Assembly: GCA_029210545.1 (NCBI GenBank)
Contig: JARGFV010000060.1
Coordinates: 1-15,282, forward strand
DNA: 15,282 bases
Direction of reading: 5' to 3'
From: a bacterium
GTDB taxonomy: Bacteria; BMS3Abin14
Part shown: in pieces, positions 1-7,103 of the stretch
Layout of the letters: every line of letters begins with the position of its first letter
How positions within the stretch are numbered: position 1 is the first letter of the stretch
The notes under the pieces: generated by a model
Databases searched by the model: none
The model's input: only the letters and a program-made list of their open reading frames with translations
Told to the model about the DNA's origin: nothing
Program-made: the position numbers and the translations under genes

Positions 1-120
1 TCAATGACTTACGGAGTGAGTCATTGATTTGGGCGCCCCGCGCGGGGCGCGTTGATGGACTTTTTGCGAGTCCATCATGCTTGACTGATCCCATGATGGA
101 AGGCATTGTAAATCCATCAT
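1..120. repeat. Cluster of four inverted repeats upstream of the PaaK-like gene
   Basis: Four palindromes lie back to back. TCAATGACT (1-9) pairs with AGTCATTGA (19-27). GCGCCCCGCGCGGGGCGC (33-50) is a perfect 18-bp palindrome. TGATGGACT (53-61) pairs with AGTCCATCA (69-77) around TTTTGCG. ATGATGGA (93-100) pairs with TCCATCAT (113-120). The third contains GGACTTTTTGCGAG (57-70), the core of an element also seen near 8470 and 13001. The stretch can be read through in frame with the downstream gene, but the palindromes and the good ribosome site at 133 argue that it is non-coding. It may be a REP-like element, or act on expression of the gene at 147. Confidence 0.7.
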
Positions 121-146
121 TCAAAAGCTACTGGAGGTACTTGACC

Positions 147-1391
147 ATGGTCAACATCGAAAGGGATATCGAATATCTGCCGGAATCAGAGGCCAGCCAG
201 TTCAAGGTGGCCCGTATCCGGGAACTCATGGCTGGCGAGTGGCAAAAGGCTCCCGGTTTCGTCAGGAGGCTGGCTGAGGCCGGTGTTACGGCCGAAGATC
301 TGAAAACCGCTGATGACATCACCAGGTTCCCCATTCTCAGAAAGTCGGAGATGACCAGTATCCAAAGCGCCGACCCTCCCTTCGGCAGCCTGATCACCGT
401 TCCCCCGGGCCAATTGAGGAGGATCTACTCCTCACCCGGCCCGATCTACGTACCTGACGGCCGCCTTCAGTCCTATTACCGGTGGGAAAGGGCCTTCGCG
501 GCCTGCGGGTTCACGCAAGGGGACATTGTCCTGAACTGTTTCAACTACCATCTGACACCCGCCGGAGCCATGTTCGAAGAGGCCGCGGGCAACCTGGGGT
601 GCGCCGTGATCCCGGCCGGGATCGGCAACAGTGAGATCCAGGTCAAGGAGGCGGCGCATTTCAAGGCCAACGCGTACGTGGGCCTGCCCTCCTACCTTAC
701 TGTTGTTCTCGAAAAGGCAGCCGAGGTCGGCGTTACCCTGGTGCTGGAAAAAGCATTTGTCATCGCCGAGAAACTTCCCGAAAGCCTGCGCAAACAACTC
801 CAGGACAAGCACGGAATAAGAGTACGGCAGGCTTACGGTACCGCCGAAGTCGGCGCCATCGCATACGAATGCGAGGAAGGCAACGGGATGCACGTCGACC
901 CTTCCGTTCTCCTCGAGATCCTGGATCCTGAAACGGGCCACCCCGTAGAGCCCGGTGAAACGGGTGAAGTGGTGGTGAGCGTGATCAATCCGATCAACAC
1001 CCTCCTGCGCTTTGCCACCGGAGACCTTTCCTCCGCGACCCGCGATGAGTGTCCCTGCGGCCGGAAAAGCCCTCGCCTGACCGGGATCCTGGGCAGAGTG
1101 GACCAGGTGATCAAGGTTCGCGGCCTTTTCGTCCATCCGGCCCAGTTGACCCAGACCTTGTCGGAGTTCGAAGAGGTGGAGAGGTTCCGGGCCGTGATTA
1201 CCCGCGAACGGGCAATGGACGATATCACCATCGAGGTCGAGGGCAAAACGCGGTTGTCTGGTGAAACCCTCAAGGACATCGGCAACCGGATCAAGCAGAC
1301 GCTCAAGCTGACTTCAGGAGTCGCTCAGGTGAAACCGGGAACGATCCCTGAGGACGCCGGGGCCATCGACGATCGGAGGAAGTGGGACTGA
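147..1391 (+). CDS. PaaK-like AMP-dependent acyl/aryl-CoA ligase family protein
   Basis: A 414-residue member of the phenylacetate-CoA ligase branch of the ANL adenylating enzymes, which activate a carboxylate as acyl-AMP and transfer it to CoA in the cytoplasm. Visible family features are QAYGTAE at 228-234 (A5), TGD at 291-293 (A7), a CPCGR cluster at 302-306 typical of PaaK, and GRVDQVIKVRG at 316-326 leading into the C-terminal domain. The A3 phosphate loop, normally SSGTTGxP, reads SSPGPIYVP (95-103). The C-terminus ends AGAIDDRRKWD instead of the usual EGKxxRV, so the usual catalytic lysine position is doubtful. The ATG at 147 is chosen because GGAGG lies at 133-137; an upstream in-frame ATG at 24 would translate the palindromes. 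The substrate cannot be read from sequence. PaaK-like genes often accompany 2-oxoacid:ferredoxin oxidoreductases, and one lies about 3 kb away here. Confidence 0.88.
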   Translation: MVNIERDIEYLPESEASQFKVARIRELMAGEWQKAPGFVRRLAEAGVTAEDLKTADDITRFPILRKSEMTSIQSADPPFGSLITVPPGQLRRIYSSPGPIYVPDGRLQSYYRWERAFAACGFTQGDIVLNCFNYHLTPAGAMFEEAAGNLGCAVIPAGIGNSEIQVKEAAHFKANAYVGLPSYLTVVLEKAAEVGVTLVLEKAFVIAEKLPESLRKQLQDKHGIRVRQAYGTAEVGAIAYECEEGNGMHVDPSVLLEILDPETGHPVEPGETGEVVVSVINPINTLLRFATGDLSSATRDECPCGRKSPRLTGILGRVDQVIKVRGLFVHPAQLTQTLSEFEEVERFRAVITRERAMDDITIEVEGKTRLSGETLKDIGNRIKQTLKLTSGVAQVKPGTIPEDAGAIDDRRKWD

Positions 1392-1393
1392 AA

Positions 1394-1432
1394 AACGTGT
1401 GTGCGTCAAACGTACGTGCGTTAGCGCGTGTT
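1394..1432. repeat. Heptad array, GCGT family, after the PaaK-like stop codon
   Basis: Degenerate units of about 7 nt, such as GTGCGTC, AAACGTA and CGTGCGT, start three bases after the TGA stop. CGTACGTGCG (1411-1420) is the exact reverse complement of CGCACGTACG (1852-1861) in the array beyond the next gene, so the two arrays form an inverted pair around it. Confidence 0.6.
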
Positions 1433-1458
1433 GGTCCTGGAATTGCACATGAACCAAC

Positions 1459-1845
1459 ATGGCAAAATTGGCGATCAGTTTCAGAGATCTCGAGGTTTAC
1501 AAAATCTCCATGGAAGCGGCGATGGATGTTCGCTCCCTGGCCCTAAGTTTCCCGGCGAGCGAAAAGTTTTCTCTCTCAGATCAGATAACACGGTCTTCCA
1601 GATCCGTTTGTGCAAATATTGCTGAGGCGTGGCATAAAAGGCGTTATCGAAAAGCCTTTATTGCATCCCTTAACGTGGCTGAAGGCGAAGCGGCTGAAAC
1701 TCGTGTCTGGTTGGAATTTGCATTCAGGTGCAAATATTTGGATCAAAATAATTTTGAATCCCTGGATGATCGGTTCGACCACATATGCCGCATGCTCCAC
1801 CGAATGACCCAAACTGCTGAAAAGTGGACCCGCAGCGGAAATTGA
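1459..1845 (+). CDS. Four helix bundle protein (23S rRNA intervening-sequence type)
   Basis: A 128-residue small helical protein of the family first found in 23S rRNA intervening sequences of Leptospira and others; the family's molecular function is not established. The hallmark N-terminus FRDLEVYK is at residues 8-15. The second helix shows QITRSSRSVCANIAEAW (42-58), matching the family's QIRRA..S...NIAEG pattern. The rest is a highly charged helical region. It is the first possible start after an in-frame TGA at 1450. No Shine-Dalgarno sequence precedes it. The gene is visibly more AT-rich than its neighbours, which suggests transfer. It is flanked by inverted GCGT/ACGC heptad arrays, so it may be a cassette inserted between the ligase and DUF2784 genes. 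There is no rRNA around it. Confidence 0.9.
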   Translation: MAKLAISFRDLEVYKISMEAAMDVRSLALSFPASEKFSLSDQITRSSRSVCANIAEAWHKRRYRKAFIASLNVAEGEAAETRVWLEFAFRCKYLDQNNFESLDDRFDHICRMLHRMTQTAEKWTRSGN

Positions 1846-1850
1846 TCTTT

Positions 1851-1884
1851 TCGCACGTACGCTTCACGGACCTACGCACCCACG
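1851..1884. repeat. Heptad array, ACGC orientation, abutting the DUF2784 start
   Basis: Units such as ACGTACG, CTTCACG and CTACGCA run from just after the four-helix-bundle stop to the base before the next ATG. The array closely resembles the one near 4409: both run TCGCACG, then one variable base, then ACGCTTCACG. It leaves no room for a Shine-Dalgarno sequence upstream of 1885. Confidence 0.6.
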
Positions 1885-2313
1885 ATGCATACTGCTCTCC
1901 CTGACATTCTCATGATCATCCATCTCCTCTGGGTGGTCTTCATGATCGCCGGCCTTCCCCTGGGCTTGTACCTTGGATCTTCCATACTGCGCTGGGCCCA
2001 CTTGACCGGGATGATCATCACCGGCATTTTCGCCGTGCTTGGCCTGTACTGTCCCCTGACGGCCTGGGAGGAGCAGCTGCGCTGGCAGGCCGATCCAGGC
2101 TTCAGCTACCACGGGTCGTTCCTGGCCGAGCGCCTTTCTCCTGTTCTGTACCCGCATGTCGAACCGTGGATCATCAGGACAGCGACCATCTTTTGGCTTG
2201 TCACCACGGTGATTTCCATATTCCTGGTCCCAGGGGGAAAACACCGGGACAGATCTCACAACGGTCCTGCCAGTCCAGGTTCAGGACCCTCTGTCAGACA
2301 GCGGTTCCGTTAG
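1885..2313 (+). CDS. DUF2784 family membrane protein
   Basis: A 142-residue integral membrane protein. Hydrophobic segments lie at about residues 6-29, 35-55 and 93-112. The DUF2784 signature CPLTAWEE sits at the end of the second segment (about 56-63), followed by a loop with YHGSFLAERLSPVLYP, also family-like. The function of DUF2784 proteins is unknown. The charged tail after about residue 115 (KHRDRSHN...) looks poorly conserved. No ribosome site precedes the ATG: the heptad array ends directly against it. The next in-frame ATG (1912) has none either. The stop codon is 6 bases from the convergent stop of the phosphotransferase gene, so there is no terminator between them. Confidence 0.85.
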   Translation: MHTALPDILMIIHLLWVVFMIAGLPLGLYLGSSILRWAHLTGMIITGIFAVLGLYCPLTAWEEQLRWQADPGFSYHGSFLAERLSPVLYPHVEPWIIRTATIFWLVTTVISIFLVPGGKHRDRSHNGPASPGSGPSVRQRFR

Positions 2314-2319
2314 TCGGAG

Positions 2320-4310
2320 CTATCGTTTCGGGGCCAGCCTGTTCTCGAGGATCTGGTCCCAGCTGACCTGTATAAACGAGAGAAGCTGTTTTTTCATGAG
2401 GCCGGGATCGGACGTTAGAGGCTGTCCCGTGTCCAGATCGGTAAAACGCAGGACCTCCCCCTCAGGATCGACGGTAAGGACCTTCCCGTCCTCGATCCAC
2501 CCGTACCCCTGGGAAAAGTTGAGGTAGGCAAAACCCGTGCGGTTTTCCCGCAACAGGGACTGGCCCATGGCGTGGTGGGGGCTCGTGATCCCGAGCAGAT
2601 CAAGCACTGTGGGAACTATATCCAGCTGGGTGCCGACGATACCTGAGACCCCGGGATCGACCCTCCCGGGGGCGATGATCAACAGGGGGATGTGGTAGCG
2701 CTCCGACAAGGAAGCGTTGCTCCGGGCGGCGTGATCGGCCGTGACGATGAAGACCGTGTTTTCCATCAGACCGGCAAGGCGCGCCCTTTCAAAGAACCGG
2801 CCAAGATGGTGATCCGTGTAACGGATCGTGTCCTGAAACGCACCTTCCGTATCTCCGTTTCCGGCGGTACGGAAGGTGTCGTCCGGAAGATCGTAGGGCG
2901 GGTGATTGGTGAGGGACAGCCAGAGGGCAAAAAACGGCTGGCGCTCCTTTCGGACCACTTCGTAGAGACAATCCAGAACAGCGTGATCCCAGGCGCCCCA
3001 GGCGCTGTCGGCCTCCTCGCGGGTAATGCCAAGTTCCTCCCTGCCCAGGTGTTTCTCGACCCCGATCATCCGGGCAAAACTTTTTATCCGGTCCTTTCCA
3101 CTGCTCTCTCCGTGAAGAAACAGGGTGCGATAACCTTGTCGGGCCAGGATCTCCCCCAGGCCCACGAAACGGTTCTGCTCCAGCGAACCCGAAAGCACCG
3201 ACCCCTCGATGAGATCCCCGTGATGGTTGAAGGAGGGGATCCCCATGTTGACAGCCCCCAAACCTTCGATTGTCCGGCTCCCCACCGCATAGAAATTATT
3301 AAAGAGAAGGCCCTCCGATGCCAGTTCATCAAACCGGGGAGTAATGCCGTTTTCATACCCCAGGGAACCGACATACCGGGCCGACCAGCTTTCCAGCATG
3401 ATGAGTACCACCAGGTTCGGTCGATCTTTCGCGTATCGGTCTGGAACGGCACGGGAGCGGTAAAGAGGATACCCGGCGTCTTCCCACAGGACACCGGAAG
3501 CGTCCAGCAGGTCGTGGACATTGTCGAGAGCCTCAACCCTGTCAAGAAAATGGAAACTGCCGGCATTCCCGGCCTGAAGGCTTCTCCCGACCGTGAAGGC
3601 CGGGTTCAGAACCAGGTGCCCCAACTCGGTCCTGCCCTGGCTGAAAGCGTCGACCATCCGGATCGGTTTGCCCGAGACCGTTCCCTTCAGACCAAAGATC
3701 AGGACCACGAAGTACACCAGGAACCATCCGGCTTCAACAGTCCATTTTACTGTTCCATGCCTTTCCCCAAGAGGCCTGAGCACAACCCTCCACAACAGAA
3801 AAAGAACAACGGCCAGGAGGACCAGCGAAAGGATCGACCACCTGTACTCGACCATCATCTTGAGGGAGGCACCCATATCTCCCTCATCCCTGCTGACCTG
3901 AAGGACCTCGTAGGAGAGGTGCCGGCCGGACTCGGTATAGTAGTAGGTATCCAGGACACCGAGGGCGATAATGGGGAAAGTCAGACCGAGGGGTAACCAG
4001 GCGAGGGGCCTTACCAGGTTGCCACTGTTTTTCCAGCCGCCCGGAATATGCAGCAGCAGGAAGAACAGGCCTGTAACAAGCAGGATCACGTGCAGGTCAA
4101 ATCGAATACCGTTGAGAAAGGAAAGGAGGATAGCCGATGTCTCGATGTTCCCGTATATACCCCGGTTGGCAAAGAGAAAAAAAATCTCAACCCGGTCATC
4201 GCCGCGAGAAGGAGCACAAGAGCCGGGACAAAAACACGGAACTGCGGGGGAACGCTCCCACGGATGCGCTCCCTCAAAACGGAAAATTTCATTTTCATGG
4301 TGATTTTCAT
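2320..4310 (-). CDS. LtaS/MdoB-like phosphoglycerol transferase (alkaline phosphatase superfamily), N-terminal frameshift
   Basis: A polytopic inner-membrane protein with a periplasmic sulfatase-fold domain, like lipoteichoic acid synthase and proteobacterial OpgB/MdoB, which transfer phosphoglycerol or a similar headgroup from lipid to glycan. In the main frame, from a GTG at 4089, there are 589 residues: membrane helices up to about 137, then MLESW (metal-ligand Glu233), SRTIEGLG (nucleophile Thr273), TNHPPY (about 394-399) and TADH (Asp452, His453). The sulfatase C/SxPxR motif is absent, as expected for LtaS types. Upstream, the family hallmark NGIRFDL continues in the same frame, but its start is in another frame: ATG at 4310 opens MKITMKMKFS and a first membrane helix ending LRFFF. 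The frames meet at eight A (4177-4184, T on the coding strand). One extra T, or a -1 ribosomal slip, would give about 663 continuous residues. It could be a sequencing error, a pseudogene or slippage. Confidence 0.88.
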
Positions 4311-4408
4311 TTCACCCTGGAGATAACCATCAGGATCTTCGCCGGAGTGCTCCCGTCACAGGTCACATGGTGGGGCGTTGTGCAGGGGAAACTGTTTTTT
4401 TCGCACGC

Positions 4409-4433
4409 ACGCTTCACGCACCCGTGCACCCAT
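4409..4433. repeat. Heptad array, ACGC orientation, downstream of the gamma-subunit gene
   Basis: Units such as ACGCACG, CTTCACG and CACCCGTG lie in the 176-base gap between the phosphotransferase start and the oxidoreductase gamma stop. On the coding strand it reads GTGCGTGAAGCGTGCGTGCG, about 55 bases after the gamma stop. The remainder of the gap (4311-4408) shows nothing recognisable beyond the phosphotransferase leader. Confidence 0.55.
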
Positions 4434-4443
4434 TCTGAGAACT

Positions 4444-4475
4444 CCCATCCTCCACATCCCCAAGCCCTCTCCCCC
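4444..4475 (-). other. Possible G-quadruplex motif after the gamma-subunit stop
   Basis: On the minus strand, guanine runs of 5, 3, 4 and 3 occur in order (C runs at 4471-4475, 4465-4467, 4458-4461 and 4444-4446), with loops of 3, 3 and 11 bases. The first lies 11 bases beyond the gamma-subunit stop codon, so it would be in the mRNA 3' region. The long third loop makes this a weak candidate. Confidence 0.3.
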
Positions 4476-4486
4476 TGTTCAGCCTG

Positions 4487-5032
4487 TTATGCCTTTGCCG
4501 CGTAACGGGCTCCCTGCATGATGGCCTTTTCGTTAAGGGGGATGAGTTTCTTGTTGCGGGCCGAGATGACCGCCTCCAGCGCTCCCGCCAGTTCCGACGG
4601 TTCAATAGCGCCGGTGATCCGGGCGTAGGCACCGAGGGCTACCATATTGGTGAGCCGGGCGTTGCCCAGTTCAATGGCAAGCAGGCTCATGGGAACCTCG
4701 TGGACCTCGATACCGGTCCTTGTGACATCCTCCATCCTGGCCATGGAACTGTTGACGATGAGTTGGCCTCCTTCTTTAACCACATTCTGGAACCGCAGAA
4801 GGGAAGGCTGATTCATGGCGATGACACAGTTGGGGCTGTCCACGATGGGCGACCCGATCTCCCGGTCCGAGAACACCACAGTACAGCGCGCGGTGCCGCC
4901 GCGCATCTCGACCCCGTAGGAGGGGAAGAATGTGACGTTGAGCCCCTTCTCCATGGCCGCTTCGGCCAGGAGCTGCCCGGCCAGGAGGATCCCCTGGCCG
5001 CCGAAACCGGATATGAATACATCGTAGTACAT
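4487..5032 (-). CDS. 2-oxoacid:ferredoxin oxidoreductase, gamma subunit
   Basis: A 181-residue gamma-domain subunit of a cytoplasmic, CoA- and ferredoxin-dependent 2-oxoacid oxidoreductase (PFOR/KOR/VOR superfamily). The Rossmann-like N-terminus GFGGQG is at residues 9-14, and the family-typical [11 protein letters not shown] follows at about 38-48. It is the last gene of the operon ferredoxin, alpha, beta, gamma. ATG at 5032 is chosen because GGAG lies 8 bases upstream and the protein then begins [14 protein letters not shown], as is usual. A TTG at 5056 is also in frame but falls inside the ATCCAAA heptad array. Substrate class (2-oxoglutarate, branched-chain, pyruvate or aryl pyruvate) cannot be decided from this subunit. 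Confidence 0.93.
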   Translation of the reverse strand: MYYDVFISGFGGQGILLAGQLLAEAAMEKGLNVTFFPSYGVEMRGGTARCTVVFSDREIGSPIVDSPNCVIAMNQPSLLRFQNVVKEGGQLIVNSSMARMEDVTRTGIEVHEVPMSLLAIELGNARLTNMVALGAYARITGAIEPSELAGALEAVISARNKKLIPLNEKAIMQGARYAAKA

Positions 5033-5042
5033 AGTTACTCCG

Positions 5043-5122
5043 AATCTAAAATCCAAGATCCAAGATCCAAAAAGGGTAGCGATCTACCATTACCTTGGAT
5101 TTTGGTTTTTGGATTTTGGATC
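5043..5122. repeat. Inverted pair of ATCCAAA heptad arrays in the beta-gamma gap
   Basis: On the coding (minus) strand the TGA stop of the beta gene runs straight into four 7-nt units of the type ATCCAAA (about 5094-5120). After a small internal hairpin (GGTAG/CTACC, 5076-5089) come units of the type TCTTGGA (5043-5073), the approximate reverse complement. The 80-base gap can therefore fold on itself as one long imperfect hairpin ending next to the gamma-gene ribosome site. No similarity to the heptad families in the neighbouring gaps is visible beyond the 7-nt period. Confidence 0.7.
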
Positions 5123-5864
5123 AATCGGCTTCCCTTTCCTTAAACACCCCCAGCGGAAAGTACGGAACCAGCTCTTCCTTGATCCGCTTGATGGAGTCAG
5201 ACGGGTTCAGCCCCCAGTTTGTGGGACAGGTGGCAAGAAGTTCAACAAAGGAAAAACCCATCTCCCTGACCTGCATATGAAACGCCTTGAAAACCATCTT
5301 CCTCGCCTTGAGGATGTTCCCGGGGGTGTCGAGGGCCATCCGTCCCACGAAGGAGGGACCCTCCAGTGTGGACAACATCTCGGCTATACGGATGGGATAT
5401 CCGTCGGTATTGAAGTTCCGGCCGTAGGGGGAGGTGGTCGTCTGCTGCCCAAGGAGAGTGGTGGGGGCCATCTGGCCACCCGTCATCCCGTAGACAGTGT
5501 TGTTGACGAAAATGACGGTGACGTTCTCGCCCCGGTTGGCGCAGTGGACGATCTCGGAAAGGCCGATGGAAGCGAGGTCGCCGTCTCCCTGATAGGTAAA
5601 GATGACCAGATCCGGACGGGATCGTTTCATCCCCGTGGCGAGGGCGGGGGCCCGCCCGTGAGGCGCTTCCATGATATCGCAGTTAAAGTAATCGTACATG
5701 AGCACCGCGCAGCCAACGGGAGCGACACCAACGCTCCTTTCGGTGAGATCGTAATGGTCCAGGGCCTCCGCCACCAGCCGGTGGGCGACCCCGTGGCTGC
5801 ACCCGGGACAGTAGTGCATCACGGCGTCGTTGAGGGCGGCAGGTTTTGAGAATACGGTTTTCAT
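5121..5864 (-). CDS. 2-oxoacid:ferredoxin oxidoreductase, beta (thiamine pyrophosphate-binding) subunit
   Basis: A 247-residue TPP-binding subunit that decarboxylates the 2-oxoacid and passes electrons to FeS clusters. CPGCSHG at 19-25 is the conserved cysteine motif near the N-terminus. GDGDLASIG (93-101) with NNTVYGMTGGQ (121-131) forms the TPP and Mg binding motif, and the GQM/S-type segment after it is also typical. The length and motif order match VorA/KorB-type beta subunits rather than the longer PorB. ATG at 5864 has AAGGAAAT a few bases upstream (coding strand). The stop codon leads directly into the ATCCAAA array. The alpha gene lies upstream across a 103-base gap. Confidence 0.94.
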   Translation of the reverse strand: MKTVFSKPAALNDAVMHYCPGCSHGVAHRLVAEALDHYDLTERSVGVAPVGCAVLMYDYFNCDIMEAPHGRAPALATGMKRSRPDLVIFTYQGDGDLASIGLSEIVHCANRGENVTVIFVNNTVYGMTGGQMAPTTLLGQQTTTSPYGRNFNTDGYPIRIAEMLSTLEGPSFVGRMALDTPGNILKARKMVFKAFHMQVREMGFSFVELLATCPTNWGLNPSDSIKRIKEELVPYFPLGVFKEREAD

Positions 5865-5875
5865 AGAATTTCCTT

Positions 5876-5975
5876 AGTTTACGGTTCACGGTTCACAGTT
5901 CACAGAAAAAACCCTTTCAAACGAAAATTCAGAGTAGCACTTACTGTGAACAGTTAACTGTATACTGTTAACTGA
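5876..5975. repeat. Inverted pair of GTTCACG/GTTAACT heptad arrays in the alpha-beta gap
   Basis: Plus-strand units ACGGTTC, ACGGTTC and ACAGTTC occupy 5881-5901. The opposing array at 5942-5975 has units ACTGTGA, ACAGTTA, ACTGTAT and ACTGTTA. GTTCACAG (5898-5905) is the exact reverse complement of CTGTGAAC (5944-5951), so the arrays can pair around a 38-base loop. The second array overlaps the alpha-gene stop codon (5968-5970); the first lies just before the beta-gene ribosome site. Confidence 0.7.
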
Positions 5976-7023
5976 AACTATCTTCTATCTTCTCCAGAAT
6001 CTCATTGGGTGTCGGGATTCCCCCTCCGGGACGGCCGTAGAATGAGACATCGGCTTCCCGGGAGACGTTGAGCCTCACATCTTCCACCATCTGTCCGGTG
6101 TTCATCTCTACAACGAGGATTTTTTTAACCCTTTCGGAAAGTGCCTTCAGTTCCCTTTTAGGGAACGGAAACAAGGTCACAGGACGAAACAGCCCGACCT
6201 TGAGCCCCTTATCCCGAGCCATGCTGACCGCAGTCCGGGCGATGCGGGCGGCTGTACCAAAAGCCGCCACCACCAGTTCGGCATCTTCCGTGAGTAACTC
6301 GTCGCAACGGACCTCGTGCTTTTCGATCTCCCTGTACTTTTCCTGGAGCATGCGGTTGTGTGCCTCCAGCTCACCATCTTTCAGGTACAGGGACTTGAGA
6401 TACCGCATGGGGCGGTTTTTGGCCCCGGTCAGAGCCCACGGTTTCCTGGGCTCAGGTTGAACGTCGTCGCACTCGACAATGGGTTCCTGCATCTGGCCGA
6501 GAACGCCATCGGCAAGGACCATGGTGGGGTTCCGGTAGCGGTCCGCCAGGTGAAAGGCGGCAATGGTGTGATCGTACATCTCCTGTACGCTGGCCGGGGC
6601 AAGGACAATGAGCCTGTAATCCCCGTGACCGCCACCCTTGACCGCCTGAAAATAATCGCCCTGGGACGCGGCGATGCCGCCCAGCCCCGGACCGCAGCGG
6701 ACCACGTTGATAACGACGGCGGGCAGTTCCTGGCCGGCCAGGTAGGAGAGTCCCTCCTGCATAAGGGAGATCCCGGGACTGGAGGAGGATGTCATGGATC
6801 GGACACCGAGGGAGGACGCACCCATGACCATGTTGATGGACGCCAGCTCACTCTCGGCCTGGACGTACTGTCCGCCGAGACCGGGCAGGACCCGGGACAT
6901 ATACTCGGGCACCTCGTTCTGGGGAGTGATAGGGTATCCGAAGTAAAAAAGGCACCCCGCCTTGATGGCTCCCATGGCCAGGGCCTCGTTCCCCTTGACT
7001 AGAATCCGTTTTGACTCAGACAA
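5968..7023 (-). CDS. vorB: 2-oxoacid:ferredoxin oxidoreductase, alpha subunit (VorB/KorA type)
   Basis: A 351-residue alpha subunit holding the pyrimidine-binding domain I and domain II. The hallmark GYPITPQNEVPEYM (29-42) is followed by ESELASINMVMGAS (about 58-71) and SSSPGISLMQEG (about 79-90). The length and pattern fit the family usually annotated as 3-methyl-2-oxobutanoate (branched-chain 2-oxoacid) dehydrogenase VorB, but KorA of 2-oxoglutarate oxidoreductase is close, so the symbol is tentative. The start is TTG at 7023: the coding strand has GGAGAGATATT before it, and the protein then begins MSESKRILVKGNEALA as family members do. The ferredoxin gene is upstream with a 123-base gap that carries an AGCACGT-type heptad array and a 21-bp inverted repeat. 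Confidence 0.92.
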   Translation of the reverse strand: MSESKRILVKGNEALAMGAIKAGCLFYFGYPITPQNEVPEYMSRVLPGLGGQYVQAESELASINMVMGASSLGVRSMTSSSSPGISLMQEGLSYLAGQELPAVVINVVRCGPGLGGIAASQGDYFQAVKGGGHGDYRLIVLAPASVQEMYDHTIAAFHLADRYRNPTMVLADGVLGQMQEPIVECDDVQPEPRKPWALTGAKNRPMRYLKSLYLKDGELEAHNRMLQEKYREIEKHEVRCDELLTEDAELVVAAFGTAARIARTAVSMARDKGLKVGLFRPVTLFPFPKRELKALSERVKKILVVEMNTGQMVEDVRLNVSREADVSFYGRPGGGIPTPNEILEKIEDSFS

Positions 7024-7054
7024 AATATCTCTCCGGTTTTTTCTATCAGCAGCA

Positions 7055-7103
7055 CTGAGCTACGGATCATGTGCCAAGTGCTACGTGCTATGAGGTATGA
7101 GCT
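7055..7103. repeat. Heptad array of AGCACGT type between ferredoxin and alpha genes
   Basis: On the coding strand seven successive 7-nt units can be laid end to end over exactly 49 bases: AGCTCAT, ACCTCAT, AGCACGT, AGCACTT, GGCACAT, GATCCGT and AGCTCAG. It begins immediately after the 21-bp inverted repeat and ends about 30 bases before the alpha-gene start. The unit is unrelated to those in the other gaps. Confidence 0.65.

Noticed and set aside
24-146. Longer N-terminus for the PaaK-like protein from ATG at 24
   Set aside because: It would translate palindromic repeat DNA, while the ATG at 147 has a good ribosome site and a family-like N-terminus.
1394-1884. CRISPR array or att-site interpretation of the repeats around 1394-1884
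   Set aside because: Repeats are short, degenerate and without spacers of constant length; no cas gene or integrase is present.
2692-3996. 434-codon plus-strand frame opposite the LtaS-like gene
   Set aside because: It is the antisense shadow of a clearly conserved gene with intact active-site motifs; its own translation is low-complexity and unrecognisable.
5032-5056. TTG start at 5056 for the gamma subunit
   Set aside because: It is within the heptad array, whereas ATG at 5032 has GGAG at proper distance and gives the usual N-terminus.
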